From: Sclerodactyla briareus
Taxonomy: Eukaryota; Echinodermata; Holothuroidea; Dendrochirotida; Sclerodactylidae
NCBI GenBank assembly: GCA_026419785.1
Contig: JAODTK010004832.1
Coordinates: forward strand, 424,936-488,935
Length of the DNA: 64,000 nt
Direction of reading: 5' to 3'
In this document: positions 13,206 to 23,997 of the stretch, one piece after another
Numbering within the stretch: the first letter of the stretch is position 1
Layout: each line of letters begins with the position of its first letter
Translations under genes and position numbers: made by a program
Notes under the pieces: generated by a model
What the model saw: the letters and a program-made list of their open reading frames with translations, nothing else
What the model was told of the DNA's origin: nothing
Database searches by the model: none

Positions 13206-13984
13206 TCTTCTTTGTTCTGTATAAATTAAAGGAACTCGTACTCCCAACTGAAAAATGGTTTGTACCCAAGCTTTCCAAGTGATGGTGATTATTCTGGACA
13301 GCGCTGTTGGATCAATTGAGATGTTTGGGCGAAACGTTGAGGCCATTGAGTATTTTGGTTACTTCAGCAGTGTCATTAGTGGCTTGTTTCGTGGAAATCC
13401 GAGTTACTAGTAGGACCCTTCGACAGGCTTCGACATCCTAGACAATGTGCATGTTTTTGTCACTTAAGCGGCCCCAAAAACGCCGTTTCGGCCATAGTGT
13501 GGCATTGTTGTAGTAAAGGCAAGGTATGGTGGAACGCGGACGGGTACCAGGTCCTAGATGGGTATGGTACGTGCCTGATCACAGCAGGAAATTGAACCAT
13601 GGTACGAGTTGGCGACTTGCGAGTACACAGAGGGGTACACATTGAATAAGCAGTGACTAATGGACAATTCGACCTTTTACAAAAGTTCATAACCCGAGAT
13701 AGCTTGTGATAGTATTGTCGCAGTACTTTTTAGTGCAATTGATTTTGTTCTTTGTCTCAACAATATTATTTGGTCATCTCCAGAAATCGGTCCACGTTGG
13801 ACACGAGATCACAGTAGGGTCACAAGATTTAGTTCGCAATGGGGAACGGACCTTTCTATTACGTCCTTCCTCTGAGGTGTTTTTGGTATACTTGCCGCGC
13901 AAGGATCGAACCATCAGGCCAAGCCAATACTGCACTAATTCGAACAGGCCCCCAATGCCTCTTTGGTGTATCTGATGTGGGTGA
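13206..13984. other. No recognised gene
   Basis: Small ORFs only. Two B-box-like stretches (near 13590 and 13880 on the complement) hint at decayed tRNA-like SINEs, but no A box is convincing. Confidence 0.3.
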
Positions 13985-14172
13985 TCACACGCGGTACGGC
14001 AACTTGCCTACCCCTCGTTTGTCTCTCTCCAACCGCCCCCTTGTACTGAGCGTCCAGGCAACAGGTACCATTATTTTGAGTCTTTGTGTGACCCGACCGG
14101 GAATCGAACCCCGGTTACTGGTGGAATGCGACTCTCTACCAACTGTGCCAATCACTCGGCAGTTTATTGCCA
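13985..14172 (-). mobile_element. tRNA-derived SINE
   Basis: The complement of 14085-14165 has a polymerase III A box (TGGCACAGTTGGTAGAG) and a perfect B box (GGGTTCGATTCCC) at tRNA-like spacing. The T arm pairs well (CCGGG/CCCGG). The acceptor and anticodon arms do not pair properly, so this is a SINE head, not a functional tRNA. A tRNA-unrelated body follows toward lower coordinates. It sits exactly at the left end of a RepA copy. Confidence 0.65.
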
Positions 14173-14490
14173 AGATCTAAGAGCTTGTCCGCCAGCGACC
14201 TGAACCGAACGCAAAGTCAATTGGTTCGATTACTGTCTATCCTCAACATATTTGCAACCCAATGTGAGTCCTGGTACAGCATGCTTGCCGGTTTGTAGAT
14301 ATCGTGGTGACAGATGTCACACACAACACCACACACACACACAAACAAACGACATGCGCGCAACCCGCTTGATTACATCCGTCTCGGCAAAACTAAAATG
14401 AACGGATTTAAGTTAATGAACGTTGAATGCCCACTGGGGCCTCGGAATTGACCAAAATAACTTGTTAGCCTCTGTAGAAGGCCTCCTTAT
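14163..14490 (+). repeat. RepA dispersed repeat, left part
   Basis: Aligns with 17845-18170: shared TTTATTGCCAAGAT, 'TTGTCC(G/T)C(C/T)AGCGACCT', a CA-rich stretch, then CCCACTGGGG(C/T)CTC and 'GTTAGCCTCT'. Differences are spread evenly, including many indels. No coding potential is evident. Confidence 0.75.
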
Positions 14491-14505
14491 TCAGTGTCGG
14501 TCCCC

Positions 14506-14730
14506 ACAGGGGGGGGGGGGGGTTCAGAACCCCCAAGAGACCCAAGTGACCAATCAGTGGGCGTAGCGCAGGTTTGATGATTGGTGTGGTGTAGAGAATA
14601 TGTTTTGCCGACTGATCCGGCAATGGTGACTGATATTGGGGGAGGGGTCCTAAGGGCAAATTTTGAATATGAAACGTCCTCAGATGCCAATCTGGTGCAA
14701 TATTTCATTAATCGGGCCATCAAGTAATTA
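14506..14730. repeat. G-run-bearing repeat
   Basis: A run of 14 G (14509-14522) followed by 'TTCAGAACCCCCAAGAGACCC' and 'GTGGGCGTAGC'. It resembles the poly-G junction elements at 15.6, 18.6, 19.4 and 19.7 kb, which pair a long G run with a nearby C run. Confidence 0.45.
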
Positions 14731-15435
14731 CTCGCCCCGCTCACCACGTACGCGGGACATTTTCAATTTTGGACCGCCTCAAATGTTTGCCCGATTCATA
14801 GCCAATGCCGATTTTCCTGCAAGTCTTGAGTATATTAAACAACCCTCATCACACTGCCGCGAAGCGCTGCAAAAAATTGCACTTTCAATGGTTTCAATTG
14901 ATCGGCAAGTTTCGGGCATTTAAGTACTGTCTCTTTCCACTTATGCCTTAGGTATCCTAACCAGAATTTCAACTTATTCTGTGGTCCAAAGTGAGTAGTT
15001 TCCTGCCTGAAGTTTTAATATCTAAAAATGGGGGCTGCCCCTATCTCTCGCCTTGTAACCTACTCTGGCCGCGCGCATGATTCACACGCCTAAACCAACT
15101 GTTTCATTGGTTCATCTGAGAAATTCTTAATTCCTAATTGTTTCCTCCAGCAGAACTGCTTGAATTTTTCTTTATGTATCTCTGGATACGGACCAGAAAC
15201 AAAACTAAAAAAAAACCGTCAGTCTCAGGGAAATAACATGTCGAACGCTAACGCCCTTATTCCCCCGTTTGCCGATTGCCGACAGACTCGGTTCAACCAG
15301 GTCACTCGTCCAATACACCGTACGGCGACGGGGCCGTCACAACATATGTTTGCCGGCAATGCCGTTTCTCTTGGCCGACGCGAATGGGCAATTAGATGGC
15401 GAGCCAAAGTCGAATAGGGCCCGAAATAAAGTAAT
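14731..15435. other. No recognised gene
   Basis: Unique-looking sequence. Overlapping ORFs on both strands near 15160-15420 show no family signature. Confidence 0.4.
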
Positions 15436-15606
15436 GGTTCCGATTTTTCTTTCTATTCCCGCTTCCATTCCTCTCCTTCCCCTTCAACTCCGTACTTCCC
15501 TTTTTTCTTTCTCCCTTCCCCTTCCCCTCTTTCCCCTCTTTTCCCTCCTCTCTCTTTTCCTCTTCTTATCCTCCTCTCCTCTTCCTCTTCTTTTCTTTCC
15601 TCCTCT
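15436..15606. repeat. Polypyrimidine tract
   Basis: About 170 bp that is almost purely C/T on the plus strand, with CTCTTCC and TTCCCCTT themes. It produces artefactual low-complexity ORFs: Ser/Leu/Pro-rich on plus, Glu/Arg/Gly-rich on minus. Confidence 0.9.
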
Positions 15607-15639
15607 TTTTGCGACAGACCAAATTTTGCCGAACGCACA

Positions 15640-15715
15640 AATTATTGGGGGGGGGGTGACCCCCCACCCCCCCCTTCCCCCCCACCCCCGCTCGCTACGC
15701 GGCCCTGGACCCAAT
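15640..15715. repeat. Adjacent poly-G and poly-C runs
   Basis: A run of about 11 G at about 15646 is followed within 20 bp by C runs of 7-10, then GCTCGCTACGCGGCC. The G and C runs could pair as a hairpin. Confidence 0.75.
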
Positions 15716-15719
15716 ACAT

Positions 15720-15906
15720 TTTAACACAAAACTGATTTTGTTGCGTTCAGTAGGTTTTTGCAGCTTTTATATTTTAGCAAATATTGCATCAGCATGGGGT
15801 CCAGGACCCATAAAATTGTACTCATTCGCCGGGAGGGTGAGGTAATTTATAAGAGCGCACTTCCCTTGCGGTCCGAACCTCACCCCCCCCCCCATCCCGA
15901 CAAATC
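15720..15906 (-). repeat. RepB dispersed repeat (copy 1)
   Basis: The complement reads poly-G, TGAGGTTCGGACC, AAGGGAAGTGC, CTCACCCTCCC, AGTACAATT, CCATGCTG, GCTAAAATA, AGCTGCAAAAACC, TACTGAACGCAA. The same order of blocks occurs on plus at 19920-20155 and 29800-30015. Confidence 0.75.
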
Positions 15907-15919
15907 TCTCGGACGCGCC

Positions 15920-16295
15920 TGTCCTTATTCTCCTGTTGTCTTTTATCAAGTCCAGAGTTCAGACTGCTCATAATTTGCTGAATGAATGGTGAACTGATGA
16001 CGGAGACTGCCAGAAGGAGTTGGTTGAAACCTGTTAGCGGGGAGAGGAGTCCTGTGCCAAAAAAATTAGAGATTCGATGAACAATGTTCAATTTCAAACA
16101 ACCCCACCAATTGCAAACAGTGATTGGCCTAGTCCCTGTATTGTACTGCAAATACTGTATACAGGCAATCTATATGTCTATCCTAGTAGCCTACGTACTC
16201 CACCTTGTCGGTGGTTATTCACTAAGTATTGCTAAATGCAGTGATTTCCCCCTATTGAGCATTCGATCAAATTTGGTGTGTTCGATATAACGTTT
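15920..16295 (+). repeat. RepA dispersed repeat, right part
   Basis: Aligns with 18165-18500: 'TTATTCTCCTGTTG', GGGGAGAGGAGTCCTGTGCC, CACCAATTGCAAACAGTGAT, TGTATTGTACTGCAAATAC, and the end 'GATTTCCCCCTATTGAGCA'. Confidence 0.8.
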
Positions 16296-16532
16296 CAGAT
16301 TTCAAACCGAAACTCACACATTTATGCGTATCACCCATGTTCGCGTTCTGAAATTATGGACACTGCGAATCCGACAAGATGAATAAACAAAAAATGCGTA
16401 AGACTTCCTTGTCTGAGTGGTTTTCAAACATGGATCAATTCTACAAGCAGGCCCGGCTGAAACGAATACTGGTAATTTGTACTTTGGTTGACCCTCCTTA
16501 GAGGTTTCGCAGTCACCATACTAGCTACTTCA
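16296..16532. other. No recognised feature
   Basis: Short unique spacer between a RepA copy and a foldback element. Confidence 0.4.
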
Positions 16533-16928
16533 CTAAGGCCGGGATTCAATAGATGCGTATGCGTATCCGGGCTGGATGTGAAAATCACGTATTTATGAAA
16601 ACGAACGTTTGTTCGAAGAGTAAAACACGATAAAGTATGCAAAAGCACTATAAAAATGCAGCAGTCCATGCATATTTTGTTGATTGGCTTTTTGGGAAGA
16701 TATTCCATGGAATTCATTCGCGGTGATACGCATCCGTATACGCATGGTACATATGCTTATTTCGCCATTCCGGTGTGGGTTTGTCTTTATTTATAATTTT
16801 TTGCCTCTGTAAGACCAATTGATCTATCTTTGCAGTAAATATGACATATTCTGACACTGGCCCCCACTCAGTTGACGTAAATTGGCGTTTTTCACATACC
16901 CATACGCATCTATGGAATCCTAGCCTAA
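16533..16928. mobile_element. Foldback/MITE with about 30-bp TIRs
   Basis: Terminal inverted repeats: 16534-16565 (AGGCCGGGATTCAATAGATG and on) and the complement of 16897-16927 (AGGCTAGGATTCCATAGATG and on), sharing ATAGATGCGTATG. An internal palindromic ATACGCATCCGTATACGCAT lies near 16726. The ends and the 396-bp size suit a non-autonomous DNA transposon. No transposase is present. Confidence 0.7.
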
Positions 16929-17102
16929 TACACATAGGTACATGTTCGCATCGATCCTTACCTTATGCAGAGCCCATACACCTAAATTGAACAAGATATA
17001 TGCCTTTTTGCCATTTTGAGGTTTTCTCTCTCATACCCATAACCTAAACACCGACTAGACCTCCTTCGTTCATACTAGTTTCAACTTATACATGCAGTAC
17101 AC

Positions 17103-17281
17103 GACAAGGGCGCAGCCACTGTCTGGAAGTTAGAGGGGGGGGGGGGGGTCGAGCAATTTGTGGGTCCGAAGCAGTGATGGGAACATTTTGTGTGTGAAAC
17201 ATCCATTATGTATAGGCCCTCCCCAAAAGTTGGGGGTCAATGACACCCCGACCCCCCCCCCTAGTGACTGCGCCCTTGGTT
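17103..17281. mobile_element. hAT-like MITE with CAAGGGCGCAG ends
   Basis: Left end CAAGGGCGCAGCCACT and complement of the right end CAAGGGCGCAGTCACT are inverted repeats of about 16 bp. Just inside lie a long G run (17133-17148) and a C run (17253-17262). The flanking octamers GTACACGA and GTTACGAT are similar but not identical, so a target-site duplication is only suggested. Confidence 0.6.
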
Positions 17282-17844
17282 ACGATGACTCCTCAGCAAT
17301 AAGCAACTAATTCCTAAGTATTTGGTGGATTGGGGAGGGATATTGACTGATGACACTTTCATACTTCAATGTTCGAGCTTCCTCAACCTTCAAAGATTGA
17401 CAATTTCAGAGAGCATGTTATAGTATCGTCGTGTAATTATATCTCCGCGACACTGGAAGTGTCCGAGGAGGCTCATGGATTTGGTGGTGTAGTTGCCGCC
17501 GCCCCTGGAAACTCTAGCCGTTAGCGCAGTAAACTCTTAAAGCTTCATCCGAAACTTGGTACACATGTCCGCCCTAGTGAAATCTCGGATGAGTTCGAAA
17601 GTGGCATCACTGCATGTCTGCGGCCCTTATTTTGGAGGTTTTACACGAAAATACTGAGTTCATCCACTTTACACGAAACTTGGGCGATTGGGTGACACGA
17701 AACTTAGGGAGTGGTTTGATATTGGCAATGGGGTGAGGCTCGGATATCTCTTATCGTCCCAGACCACCTCGTCGGGGAACTTGGACCCTCCGTCAGGGAA
17801 ATGCTGGCGCCCCCACTGATTACGCCATTCTTCTAATTAGAATG
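17282..17844. other. No recognised gene; short shared repeat
   Basis: 17757-17812 (CGTCGGGGAACTTGGACCC ... CGTCAGGGAA ... TGGCGCCCC) has a reverse-oriented relative at 33650-33720. The rest holds nothing I recognise. Confidence 0.4.
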
Positions 17845-18500
17845 TTTCATTGCCAAGATATATAGAGTTTGTCCTCTAGCGACCTTGACTGAACTAAAAA
17901 ATAGTAGGTTGATTCTCAACGTATGTGCAGCCCACATACCCAATGTGTGCTTGGTACATTCTTGCGTTCGTTAGATATTATGCTGACAAGGGTGTCACAC
18001 ATATACACCCACGCACAGCGTAGCTTGCTTGAGAACATAAATTTCTCCGATCCCTGGCAAAAAATGAAATGGACAGGCTATTAACTGATTGAGTGAACGA
18101 TTGAATGGCCCACTGGGGTCTCTTAATTGGCCGAAATAGCGTGTTAACCTCTATATTAGGCTTCCCTATTCTCCTGTTGCTCTTTTAGATCCTCAAGGTT
18201 CGGAATTGCTGGATATGGTGGAAGCGGGTTTGTTGGCGGGGAGAGGAGTCCTGTGCCAAAATATTTAGAGTCAATGAGACATGTTCCAACCCACCAATTG
18301 CAAACAGTGATTGCCTAGTCACTGTATTGTACTGCAAATTACTGTATAAACAAGGCAATCCGCATGTCTACCCCCACAGTACGCCTGGCCACCTTGGCCT
18401 TATTATCAACACATAGGTATGATGTGCAGTCGGGTGATAATCGATAGTACCGTATTGCGAAAAATGCAGGGGATTTCCCCATATTGAGCAATTCAACTTT
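17845..18500 (+). repeat. RepA dispersed repeat, most complete copy
   Basis: About 655 bp. Its left half matches 14163-14490 and its right half matches 15920-16295. The final 90 bp ('GTGCAGTCGGGTGATAATCG ... GATTTCCCCATATTGAGCAA') recur at 21425-21515 and 23865-23955. Five partial copies in 10 kb, truncated at different points, fit a mobile repeat. No ORF is conserved between copies. Confidence 0.8.
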
Positions 18501-18599
18501 GGCTTTGGTAGCTTGCTGTAGCGTGTTTTAGACCTGTGTTTAATTGAAATGTTCAGAATTTCAGACGCGTAAACTCGCAAACATATCATGTAGCGTAAT

Positions 18600-18900
18600 T
18601 CAGGCGCGGCGGAACGTGAAAATTATTGGGGGAGGGGAGGGGGGGGGGGGAGGGGATGTGTGGAGGCTATCAAGCGGAGCGCCACGATGGGGTTGACGCG
18701 GAACGTCCTCAAATATTTCGGGTTTTCAAACCCCCAGATGGACGGAAAACGGACTTCCCGATGTCCGAGTGTTCATGCTGCAAATACCTAGCAGTAATGT
18801 GGGATTCAGCCTGCAAATCTCAATTGCACGTAGAAATCTGTAAAAACACTGCAATTTGTTTATTCGATGAGGCATGATAGTGGATACAGATAATTAATTA
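18600..18900. repeat. G-run-bearing repeat
   Basis: TTATTGGGGGAGGGGAGG and on, a G-rich stretch of about 30 nt (18627-18655), followed by 'CGGAGCGCCACGATGGGGTTG' and 'TTTTCAAACCCCCAGATGG'. It shares the ATTATTGGGGG start with 15640 and 19355. Confidence 0.5.
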
Positions 18901-19340
18901 TCATATCGTTTGAATGCTCTGGCTGCAATGTTCCGCACCTACGCCCCCTTATGTTCGCCCTGCCCCCATCACTCCCACCCATCCCTTTTTATTTCCTTAC
19001 CCAGATCACCACCATTCCACCATCCCATTGATTTCCAACCTCGTATCGATTGAAACTCTTCCAGAATACAACAGAGATATAGATTTTTCTATGTGAAATA
19101 ACGATAAACAATAAGTGAAGTTGTGGTTTGACTACTGGTTACTCATTCTCACTGCTTCCACTTTTCACCGGGCGCGAAGACACGGTTGTGGTGACCAAGT
19201 AGTCTATAGCCAGGGGACGGGACGAGGGTTCCCCAGCATTTACTAAAAATAATACACCTATATATGTTAGGATGCGGGTGCATCAAACCCAGATTCGACA
19301 ATATGCATGAGAGAGAATAGGAAATGGGCAGATGCACGTT
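18901..19340. other. No recognised gene
   Basis: No motif-bearing ORF and no second copy in the window. A C-rich stretch lies at 18940-19020. Confidence 0.4.
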
Positions 19341-19760
19341 TTGGAGCCTCGGTGAATATTGGGGGGGGGGGGGGCTTATCATGCATTCGCCCCTAAGCCC
19401 CCGGTCAGTGGCGTTAATACACAATTTTCCAAGTTTTGGGACCGACAAGATTTTCTGTCTGAGAGACCGCCTTTTTGATTGACTATTTTGTCCGTTTCCC
19501 CAAATTTTGTTCGGCGACCGTGGTGACGTTTTCACGAGGGGGGGGGGGGGGGTAGGTGGCCAATCTTTCCGTAGATGGCTTCCGTACTACGGTCCTTTTG
19601 TTACAGTTTTCATGGAATTCTTCGTTCACGAACATCCATCTTCTGGGGTCTATTCAAAGTTCCTAAAAAATCGGCTTTGGCCGCTCAGACCTACTTTTTG
19701 CTGCTACGGGACGGCTTTTCAATATCTCAGTGGGGGGGGGGGGGGTCACACCCCACACCT
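19341..19760. repeat. Cluster of G-run repeats
   Basis: Three G runs of 12 or more (about 19361-19374, 19540-19552, 19732-19745), each next to short similar phrases ('ATTCGCCCCTAAGCCCCC', 'GGTCAGTGGCGTTAAT'). They look like nested ends of non-autonomous elements. Confidence 0.5.
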
Positions 19761-19904
19761 CCCACTATCATAATTAACATGTTTGCGTTCCTGAAATATG
19801 AGAATAAACAAGAATTAAGGGGATAAACCAAAAATGAGTGAGGATTTCATGGATCAATATATACAGCAGGCTGACGCAAATAATACTAGTATTTCAGTTG
19901 ACCT

Positions 19905-20160
19905 TCCTTAGAGATCTGTCCTTGGGGGAGGGGGGGGGGGGGGTGAGGTCGGAACCCAAGGAAGTGCCCCTCACAAATGGCCTCACCCTCCCTATTGGCA
20001 ATAAGTACAATTCATCAAGTATGGCCCCTATACACCTGCGCTGCAATGTTTGTTAAATAACGGCTGCAAACCTCTACTGAACTGCAAAAATCAGTTTTTT
20101 TGTAAACCATTATTGACCACTTGGTTCATGGGGCTCTGACCCCCCTCCCCCCCCCCCACC
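19905..20160 (+). repeat. RepB dispersed repeat (copy 2)
   Basis: G run, TGAGGTCGGAACCCAAGG, 'AAATGGCCTCACCCTCCC', TATTGGCAATAAGTACAATT, GCTGCAAACCTCTACTGAAC, then 'TGGTTCATGGGGCTCTGAC' and a C run. Closely matches 29800-30015. Confidence 0.8.
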
Positions 20161-20739
20161 CTCCGTGGGTACGCACCGGATACCGATAACGTGAACTTTA
20201 TTTTACCCCGGTAAGCCAGAGTCCGCATGTCATAGGGGGATCAACTAGCCACACACTGACTGCCATATTCACTTGAATACCACGAAGGATATGATTTCTC
20301 TGTTCTCTGCCAAAAACGAACGTTACAAATATTGGTGATATGTTCGAGAGATAATTAGTGAACGTCGAGCCAAATTTAACTGAATTGAAATAATTCTTGG
20401 ATATCCCATTTTAGGCCATCGGTGTTTTCGCCACGTGATTGTGGGTTGGCTTTTGCTGTTATACGCTCGACTTCTCTCGACCACAGCCGCGCTGCTAATT
20501 CTGTGCAGTACATCAGCTAGCTCACCATTTTGGACGAATTTATAACATTTCGGTATTTGATCGAGTTGTCAGGTGCCCTGAAGATATCATAAAACAACTA
20601 TAACAAAACTTTGGGGATCTTTTCCCAATATTATTAGATCAATCATATTAATTAACAACTAACGCAGCCAGCTGATCGAAAACTGGTATACCCAATTCGT
20701 GCGATATTGATCATGACCAGCCTCAGATGAGTCATGGTT
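20161..20739. other. No recognised gene
   Basis: AT-rich. Its last 100 bp may be decayed upstream LINE sequence, but no RT motif is legible. Confidence 0.4.
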
Positions 20740-21390
20740 TCTCACCCACCGAGTAACTGTATTGTGCAGCATATTAATGTATAACAAGGGCAAGCCGTAT
20801 GTTACCCCAGCTCTGCCAATTGACAGAAAGATTGTCTTAAGCTTGTACAAGTCACTGATACGGCCACATCTTGATTACGGCATTCAGGTCTGGAAAACCA
20901 TATTCGAAGAAGACATTGCTTTACTAGAAGGAGTACAGCGAAGAATGACGAGACTTTACTGGAGAAACATAAATCGTACGAAAGAGCGTCTCAAGTTCTA
21001 AATCTGATGACTATAGAGCAACGTCACATGCGCCAAGACCTCATAACATTTTATAATATCACACAAGGAAGAGTGCACATGGATATGAACAATTTTGTTG
21101 TTTTCGTCACTGATAGTAAAACTCGAGGAAATTCCAAGAAGATAAGACCCAAAGAGTACGCTTGGAAGTTAGGAGAAATTCATATTTCAATAGAATTTGG
21201 AAAACCTGGAACAGGCTTCCAGAGGAAGTAGTTACAGCGCCAACACTCAACATCTCAGAGCAAACTGCAGACAAGTATGGGATCTTTAAGGGGCCGTAGA
21301 CTCATCCCTACGAGCCATTCTCTCTGGTGGACTCAGCAGAGCCGAGAAGGAGAGGGTGGCCATCCAGGTAAACTCCAGGTAAATACATAT
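20740..21390 (+). pseudogene. CR1-like LINE 3' end (RT C-terminus and 3' tail)
   Basis: The frame at 20762 reads IDRKIVLSLYKSLIRPHLDY, then GIQVW and LEGVQRRMTRLY, the characteristic C-terminal region of CR1-type reverse transcriptases. The next frame (21007) continues MRQDLITFYNI..., then TRGNSKK, and a shifted frame gives 'FxxRIWNxLPEEVV'-like residues up to about 21265. Stops and frameshifts make it non-functional. The 3' part ends with CAGGTAAACTCCAGGTAAAT, reminiscent of CR1 3' tails. It is strongly 5'-truncated. Confidence 0.85.
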
Positions 21391-21391
21391 A

Positions 21392-21421
21392 CTGTGTTGG
21401 TAAGGGTCCATACCAACACAG
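21392..21421. repeat. Perfect 11-bp hairpin
   Basis: CTGTGTTGGTA, an 8-nt loop, TACCAACACAG. It lies between the LINE tail and a RepA fragment. Confidence 0.85.
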
Positions 21422-21424
21422 GAG

Positions 21425-21515
21425 GCCTACAGGCAGGTGTGCAGTTGGATGATTATTCGGTGGTATTGCGAATGCGGGATCTCCCCATATTGGGCAATTT
21501 CAGAGATCCCTGAAC
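21425..21515 (+). repeat. RepA terminal fragment
   Basis: GTGCAGTTGGATGATTATTC ... GCGGGATCTCCCCATATTGG matches the right end of RepA at 18425-18495. Confidence 0.7.
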
Positions 21516-21899
21516 ACCAGACACATACCCACGACTTCAGAAGGTATAATAAGGTAATAAGTGTGGAAATCTATACAATTGCCATACTAATCTTGCATAA
21601 TGATGCATGACACAGGTTGCCAGCCGACAGAAAACAATTTATCAATGAAGCATGAGAGGATCACACACGTACACCTGAAGCGAGGGGTGGGGGGGGGGGG
21701 GGGAGCACCAGGATTCGCCTGGGTGGGCAGGGTGGGGGAGTGGGCAAGGTGCCCGACACGCAGATCGGGTAAGCGATGTAAACATACCCGAATAAATTAG
21801 TGTGCCGAGCCACTGGACTTGGATCTATTTTAAGGCTGCGCAACATTATCAAAATAAACCTAAATTTGAACAAAGAAGAGAATTTCACTTCAGCCAAAT
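21516..21899. other. No recognised gene; G run
   Basis: Contains a G run of about 13 near 21689-21702 and G-rich flanks. Nothing else recognised. Confidence 0.4.
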
Positions 21900-22740
21900 T
21901 ATGTTGATACGATTATAGCCTATGAAAGCCGAGCGGCACCATTGGTTGCCGCGAATCTGAGCGAAAACTTCCATTTTGTCTTCTCAGATGCACGGTGGCC
22001 CCAGTTGGTCATTTTCATGTGATAAATTGAAAATAAACTTGCAAATTAAAAATGAATTTCATCTTAGCCACCGTATGTTCAAGTGGCTTTATACTATCCA
22101 ATCGAACAGCACCAATGGTTGACGCGCAGCGTAGCGAAATTTTTCGAATTATGTCTTCTCAAATGCCAAATGTAGATCTTCAGCATATGAATTTGACCTT
22201 AGCCACTCTGCGATTTCAAGGTTATCCTAGCGAAGTGGCACCATTGTTTGCCGCGCAGCGTAGCAATTGGTGATTTCCAGATAGCCATCTTCAATTGATG
22301 AATTAAAAGTTAATTTACGAATTAGAATGAATTTCACCTTAGCCTCTCTATTTTCATGCGAATTTGGGCCCATAATTTCAAAGTGGCATAATTTGGTTTC
22401 CGCGCAACGTAGCCAATCTATTGTGAGGTCTTCACAGATGCTCAGACCTTCCACAAATGAAAGTAGATTCGACCTTAGCCATGCTATGCAAAATTGGTGT
22501 TCTTAGACGCCAAATGGTGTGGGCCAGATGGCCATTTTTATTCATAAAAAAAAAAAATGCAACACATGGAAAGAAAGAATATCACACTAGCAGGTTCATG
22601 CGACTTTACATTAGGCAAGTGGGCAAGTGGCACCACGATTTGTCAAGCAGCGTTGCACATAATTGTCAAAGAAGGGATATTCGAGGGTCGCAGTTCCAAA
22701 TGAGCATTAATATCGAACAAAAAATATTCCTATAGCCCGG
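21900..22740. repeat. Degenerate tandem repeat, about 130-170-bp unit
   Basis: Five to six units, each with a 'GTGGCACCATTGGTTGCCGCG' phrase followed by CAGCGTAGC (near 21933, 22105, 22235, 22385 and 22630) and a 'GAATTTCACCTTAGCCAC' phrase. Spacing and sequence are variable. Small ORFs are incidental. Confidence 0.75.
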
Positions 22741-23425
22741 AAAATATATAGGTTCACCAATAATAATGACTAAAAATGTTTTTGATATCTCATTGATAGT
22801 GACATTTTAATACATAAGCCACAGTGAACGTTTCCAATTTATGAACGTTTTCATAATCCTACATGTTCTTGCCCCCCCCCCCCCAAAAAAAAAAAAAAAA
22901 CCTTAACATAATTTTTCCTAACTTGAATGAACTTGAATTATGGTGTGGCGGATTGCATCATCTGGCGGGCCAATTTTGGGCCGCGAACCGCACCAGGTGG
23001 GGGAAACCCCGAGAGGCTGTCTGTGTATGTTTGAACATATTTCCATGAATAGAAAAACTCACAATAGGGGGTCCAACGTGCAATTTACGCAAATTGGTGA
23101 TGCACAAGCTCGCGTTTTCGGGACCGGTAGAAGTGTTGAGCTGTAATGACCTCAGTTGTCGTTGGTGGTTGCTATGTATATTTGATATCAAATATCGAAC
23201 GCGAGCTTAGGCAGTTAGGAACTAGGACAGACATATAGTTCGAAGGCAATGACTTCACGTGCGCTTTTCTCGAATCTCGATATATGAAATCCGCAACGAT
23301 TATCAAAGAACAATTGCTTACAGTCTACTTTTCGATTTCGAGAATAACTTTTCATTCAAATTATGACACCTCTGAGTTCTTTTTGGGGTGGGGGGTGGGG
23401 AGGCTAATGGGCACGACGCCCTGTG
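22741..23425. other. No recognised gene; C/A homopolymers
   Basis: A run of about 13 C is followed directly by a run of about 17 A (22872-22901). A GGCGGATTGCATC ... GGGCCAATTTTGGGCCGCG stretch resembles common G-rich MITE ends. No gene. Confidence 0.4.
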
Positions 23426-23665
23426 TGGAAGGACCCCGACGAATCTCGCCTACTCTTTTCGATGAGTGCTCCGTGTAACGAGGCATTTAACGCTCCCATC
23501 CGATAGACGGTAGTGTAGATTAACTCGTGCAGCTACTTCCACACGAGAACGGAGCGGGGTGAAAGTTGGTGTCTGTGACGGCACTGGGGGTTTGAACTCG
23601 GGACCTCGGGCATTGCATGCAGGCGGATACTCTACCGTTCCTGCCACCTCACCGCTGTACCCCTG
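23426..23665 (-). mobile_element. tRNA-derived SINE (copy 1 of a two-copy family)
   Basis: On the complement, 23665-23560 is tRNA-like: A box TGGCAGGAACGGTAGAG and B box GAGTTCAAACC. The body that follows contains CTTTCACCCCGCTCCGTTC and GTTACACGGAGCA-type segments. The whole unit aligns with 55240-55515 across head and body, so it is a dispersed SINE family rather than a lone tRNA relic. Confidence 0.8.
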
Positions 23666-23864
23666 GTCTACCGCGTGGAAGGCCGACGCTCTATCGATTG
23701 TGTCAACCACTCGGTAGCGTCAAAAGTAAATGAGGCATGCTTTCAGCCACCCTATCAGATCGAATTACCTAGTCTCGGCCTCTCGGGTACGGTATAACCA
23801 GGCAGTGTGCCTGTCTACCATTTGTCTACCCCCGATATTTCACCTTACCCCAACACATAGGTTG

Positions 23865-23955
23865 TTTGCAGTCGTGTAATTTTTTGAATTAACACTCCAG
23901 GAGTGTTTTCGGACGAGGGGGGATTTCCCCTGCTTCGAGCAATTCTATCATAATT
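23865..23955 (+). repeat. RepA terminal fragment
   Basis: TTTGCAGTCGTGTAATTTTT ... GGGGATTTCCCCTGCTTCGA matches the right end of RepA, more diverged than the other copies. Confidence 0.6.
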
Positions 23956-23997
23956 ACCTGGAGGCTGGTTATACGCATTTTATCCCACTCTGCATAT

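Noticed and set aside
14085..14165. Possible functional tRNA gene on the minus strand
   Set aside because: A and B boxes and the T arm are good, but the acceptor and anticodon stems do not pair and no sensible anticodon loop forms. A SINE head explains it.
15269..15724. 151-codon plus ORF and matching minus ORFs
   Set aside because: Caused by the polypyrimidine tract; the product is low-complexity Leu/Ser/Pro without any domain.
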